A DNA stretch of 64,000 nucleotides from Pseudomonas alkylphenolica (GTDB taxonomy: Bacteria > Pseudomonadota > Gammaproteobacteria > Pseudomonadales > Pseudomonadaceae). Made by a program: the position numbers and the translations under genes. The stretch covers positions 868,001-932,000 of the forward strand of contig NZ_QJRG01000047.1 in assembly GCF_004025535.1 (NCBI RefSeq). Reading direction: 5' to 3'. Positions 61,322 to 64,000 of this stretch are shown here, piece by piece; position 1 is the first letter of the stretch; every line of letters begins with the position of its first letter. The notes under the pieces were generated by a model. The model ran no database searches and was not told the DNA's origin. It was given only the letters and a program-made list of their open reading frames with translations.

Positions 61322-64000
61322 ATGGTGGATTTGCGCCCAAACCCGACGCTGAGCCTGGATTACTGCGTCGAGCGCCCGATATTCCAGGATTTTGTACGGC
61401 AGGCAAGACGCTCACCCGACGCAACAGCCATCATCGCCCACGACGCTACCTGCAGTTATGGCCAGCTGGAACAGATCAGCCAGGGCATCGCGGCGTTCCT
61501 GCTGGCAAACGGTGCCACCGCCTGCGACCGTGTGGTGATTGTTTCTAGCCGCTGTGCGGGCCTGGTCTACGCCATGCTCGGCGCCGCGCGTGCCGGCCTG
61601 ACCTTCACCATTGCTGACGTGGCCTATCCTGCGGCGCGTGTCGGGCAGATCATCCGTACCCTTGAGCCCGCCTTCGTATTGCTGTGTGGCGATGCCATCA
61701 CGGCGCAGTTCAATCTGCAGCGTGCAGGCCATTCATCGCAGGTTGTCCAGGTGCCGGAAACGCCTGATAGGGCGTTGCAGCAATTTGCCTGCGATCGGGC
61801 GCAATTGCCTGAAGTTGATCCCGCACAACCGGCCTATATCACCTTCACCTCAGGCAGTACCGGCGAGCCCAAGGGTATCGTCACCCACCACGCGCCACTG
61901 GTGCACTTCGTCGAGTGGCATGTGCGCGAGCACGGATTTACTCGCGATGACAACTTTTCACTGCTGTCGGGGCTTGGCCACGACCCGGTGTATCGCGACG
62001 TGTTCACGCCGCTGTCGATTGGCGCGACGATCATCTGTCCGGTCCAGTCGACCCTGGTCAACCCGTCAGCACTGGCCGAGTGGATACACCGCCATCATGT
62101 GTCGGTGATGCACCTGACCCCGCCACTGGGCAAGCTGATCGAGACCGGGGCGCGGATGAGTGCGCTGACCCTCGATCGCCTGCGCTACTGGTTCTGGGGC
62201 GGCGATGCACTGAGTGTTGCGCTGTACCAACAGCTGCGCGCGATTGCGCCTCAAGCCATCAGTGTGAACTTCTACGGCACCACGGAAACCCCGCAGGCGA
62301 TGGCCTTTCATCGCGTCGACCCACACGCTGACTACACCAGGATCCCGCTGGGCAAGGGCATTGAAGGGGCGCAACTGCTGGTGGTCAATGAGGCCAGCCA
62401 GTTGGTCGACGAAGGCGAAGTGGGCGAAATTCTGATCCGCAGCCCGTATTTGTCCCTGGGCTACTGGGGTGACACCGCCCTGACCGGGGAAAAGTTCGTG
62501 ATCAACCCGTTCACCGCTGACCCGGCGGACATCTGTTACCGCACCGGCGACCTGGGCACGTACCTCGCCGATGGCAGTGTCACGTTTCTGGGGCGCGCCG
62601 ACAGTCAGGTGAAGATCCGCGGCCATCGCATCGAACTGGTCGAAATCGAAAATGCCATCGCCCGCCATCCGCGGGTCAAACAGTGTGTGGTGCTGGCCAA
62701 TAATGACAGCGCGATGCTCCGGCTGGTGGCCTATTGCGTTGCCGCTGAGCCGGTGACGCCGGTTGAACTGCGTGAAGCGCTCAGCGGCGAGTTACCGGAC
62801 TACATGGTGCCGGCGTTGTTCGTGTTTCTCGACGCCATCCCGCTGACGCCCAACGGCAAGATCGACAAGCGCGCATTGCCCGCACCCGTCGACACCACGG
62901 CAGGACATGCCGCCAGTGCCGGTCTGGCGCTGAAGCTGAGCGAGGCCTGGGCACAAATACTCCAGGTACCGAGCGTCGATGCCAACCTGACCTTTGTGGA
63001 GCTGGGTGGCGATTCACTGTCGTTCGTCCAGGCCTCGATGGTGCTGGAGCAACTGATCGGCCATTTGCCCAACCGCTGGGAACAGATCCCGGTGTGGGAG
63101 CTGGCCGAGCGGGCCAACCAGGCCAAGGCTTCAAAACTGTCGTGGTGGGCCATGGAAACACCGGTGCTGCTGCGGGTCGTGTGCATCGTGCTGATTGTCG
63201 TCGGGCATTTTCGCCAATTCCCGACCTGGATGTTCGGCGGCGAGACCAGCGTACTGTTCATGATTTCCGGCCTCAGCCTGGCAAGGTTCCAGCTCAAGGC
63301 CATCGATGAACGCGGCGACGCGCGCATGCTGATCAAGTCGGTTACCGCCATTGTCGTGCCGACCCTCTTGTACACCGCGCTGACCCAGGCTGTGTTCGAT
63401 ACCGTGCATTGGCAATCGCTGCTGCTGATTTCCAACTGGTTCACCCAGGATCTGGTCGGCCATTTCAACTACTGGTACATCGAAGTGCTGGTTCAGATGC
63501 TGGTGATCACCGGGCTGGTGCTGTCGTTCAAGCGCGTGCGCGCAGTGATCATGGCCAATCCGTTTCGTTGCCTGATGGTCGCTTCCTGCGCACTGGTGGT
63601 GCTGGATGTGCTGCTCAATCGCTGGGTATTCGACGCCTCGGCGCTGTACAACCGGGTACCCCAGCACTACCTGGCGATCATGGTGCTGGGCATGGCGGTG
63701 CACTTTGCCGATTCCACTGCGCAAAAGTGGGGTGCCAGTGCCATGGCCTTGCTGGTGATCGGCGAGCAGGACGCTTTCGCCATGGCGGGCCTTGGCTGGG
63801 AGGCATTTGCCAGTGGCAAGTACATTGACATTGCCTTGCCGGCGGTGCTCGCGCTGATCTGGTTCAAGGCCGTTTCGGTGCCTCGCCTGCTGGCGCGGGC
63901 GGGGGCACTGGTCGCCTCGTCAACCCTGTACATCTACCTGACGCACTTCCAGTTCCAGTCGGTGGCCCGGCGCATCTTCGATCAGCCCGCCTTCTCGGTG
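61322..64000 (+). CDS. NRPS-like fusion: adenylation domain, carrier domain, membrane acyltransferase (3' end outside window)
   Basis: 893 residues are visible and the frame is open at the window end. Residues about 20-520 are an adenylation domain (FTSGSTGEPKG near 174, YRTGDLG, GRADSQVKIRGHRIEL, NGKIDKRAL). A carrier domain follows with LGGDSLSF (Ser565). From about residue 615 there are many membrane helices; LLRVVCIVLIVVGHFRQF and FGGETSVLFMISGLSLARF resemble the first helices of acyltransferase-3 proteins, with the likely catalytic His in GHF. The pocket residues read DPRHFGFQAK and the box GHDPVYRDVFTPL recalls fungal Lys2 (2-aminoadipate reductase). It may load an amino acid on the carrier and pass it to a membrane or extracytoplasmic acceptor. 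No C domain is seen so far. Confidence 0.82.
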   Translation, partial: MVDLRPNPTLSLDYCVERPIFQDFVRQARRSPDATAIIAHDATCSYGQLEQISQGIAAFLLANGATACDRVVIVSSRCAGLVYAMLGAARAGLTFTIADVAYPAARVGQIIRTLEPAFVLLCGDAITAQFNLQRAGHSSQVVQVPETPDRALQQFACDRAQLPEVDPAQPAYITFTSGSTGEPKGIVTHHAPLVHFVEWHVREHGFTRDDNFSLLSGLGHDPVYRDVFTPLSIGATIICPVQSTLVNPSALAEWIHRHHVSVMHLTPPLGKLIETGARMSALTLDRLRYWFWGGDALSVALYQQLRAIAPQAISVNFYGTTETPQAMAFHRVDPHADYTRIPLGKGIEGAQLLVVNEASQLVDEGEVGEILIRSPYLSLGYWGDTALTGEKFVINPFTADPADICYRTGDLGTYLADGSVTFLGRADSQVKIRGHRIELVEIENAIARHPRVKQCVVLANNDSAMLRLVAYCVAAEPVTPVELREALSGELPDYMVPALFVFLDAIPLTPNGKIDKRALPAPVDTTAGHAASAGLALKLSEAWAQILQVPSVDANLTFVELGGDSLSFVQASMVLEQLIGHLPNRWEQIPVWELAERANQAKASKLSWWAMETPVLLRVVCIVLIVVGHFRQFPTWMFGGETSVLFMISGLSLARFQLKAIDERGDARMLIKSVTAIVVPTLLYTALTQAVFDTVHWQSLLLISNWFTQDLVGHFNYWYIEVLVQMLVITGLVLSFKRVRAVIMANPFRCLMVASCALVVLDVLLNRWVFDASALYNRVPQHYLAIMVLGMAVHFADSTAQKWGASAMALLVIGEQDAFAMAGLGWEAFASGKYIDIALPAVLALIWFKAVSVPRLLARAGALVASSTLYIYLTHFQFQSVARRIFDQPAFSV

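Noticed and set aside
1..64000. tRNA or rRNA genes, CRISPR arrays, insertion sequences, prophage or integrase genes
   Set aside because: I saw no cloverleaf-like tRNA sequence, no regularly spaced repeats, no transposase motif and no inverted terminal repeats with target duplications.

Overview
The window is high-GC DNA from a fluorescent Pseudomonas, most likely of the P. putida group. The evidence is the gene content: the right part of an exopolysaccharide cluster with the gene order I recall for the P. putida pea locus, a pyoverdine locus with peptide synthetases, MbtH, thioesterase and the Fpv iron-release operon, DUF6124/DUF3077 genes, and REP-like palindromes of Pseudomonas type. No rRNA, tRNA, CRISPR array, insertion sequence or phage gene was seen.

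Layout. 1-8353 (+): exopolysaccharide genes, namely four glycosyltransferases (the first cut by the window edge), a serine-acetyltransferase-like enzyme, a DUF535 protein, a WecG/TagA transferase and, after a 526-base gap, the polyprenyl-phosphate sugar transferase that starts the repeat unit. 8365-13863: housekeeping and accessory genes (triple RidA protein, TrmK-like methyltransferase, quinone reductase with an overlapping LysR gene, a hypothetical gene, a UPF0149 gene). 13916-22862: pyoverdine accessory genes, with MbtH and type II thioesterase on +, an isochorismatase-like hydrolase and a DUF1615 lipoprotein, then the compact minus-strand operon fpvGHJK-fpvCDEF that frees iron from ferripyoverdine in the periplasm. 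23340-23928: two small Pseudomonas genes. 24069-51548 (+): three very large NRPS genes with seven modules, ended by a UUCG-loop terminator. 51605-64000: an esterase, a large multicopper oxidase with a candidate sigma-54 promoter, an OsmC-YcaO fusion, a tautomerase/SDR pair with a divergent LysR gene, a GNAT acetyltransferase, and an adenylation-carrier-membrane acyltransferase fusion that runs off the right end.

How it works together. The seven NRPS modules read C-A-T, C-A-T-E, C-A-T / C-A-T-E, C-A-T / C-A-T-E, C-A-T-TE. Pocket residues read from the sequence suggest Asp, D-(basic residue), (hydroxy)ornithine-like, D-Gln, Ser, D-Asp, (hydroxy)ornithine-like. Condensation-domain types (LCL or DCL) agree with every epimerase position, so gene order should equal assembly order. 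Two hydroxamate residues plus the pyoverdine chromophore would give a hexadentate siderophore. The chromophore NRPS (PvdL), PvdA, PvdF, PvdH, the exporter, the receptor and the sigma factor are not here, so the pathway is split over several loci. mbtH and the first NRPS gene carry the same PvdS-type promoter layout (TAATTTTC, 13 bases, CGT), which ties the two regions into one regulon.

Most worth a second look: the predicted pyoverdine peptide and its twin promoters; the A-T-acyltransferase protein with a Lys2-like pocket; the sigma-54 promoter and upstream dyads of the multicopper oxidase; the structured leader that can hide the ribosome binding site of the DUF6124 gene; a triple RidA protein that has lost the key arginine in one domain only; and an SDR without its catalytic tyrosine.
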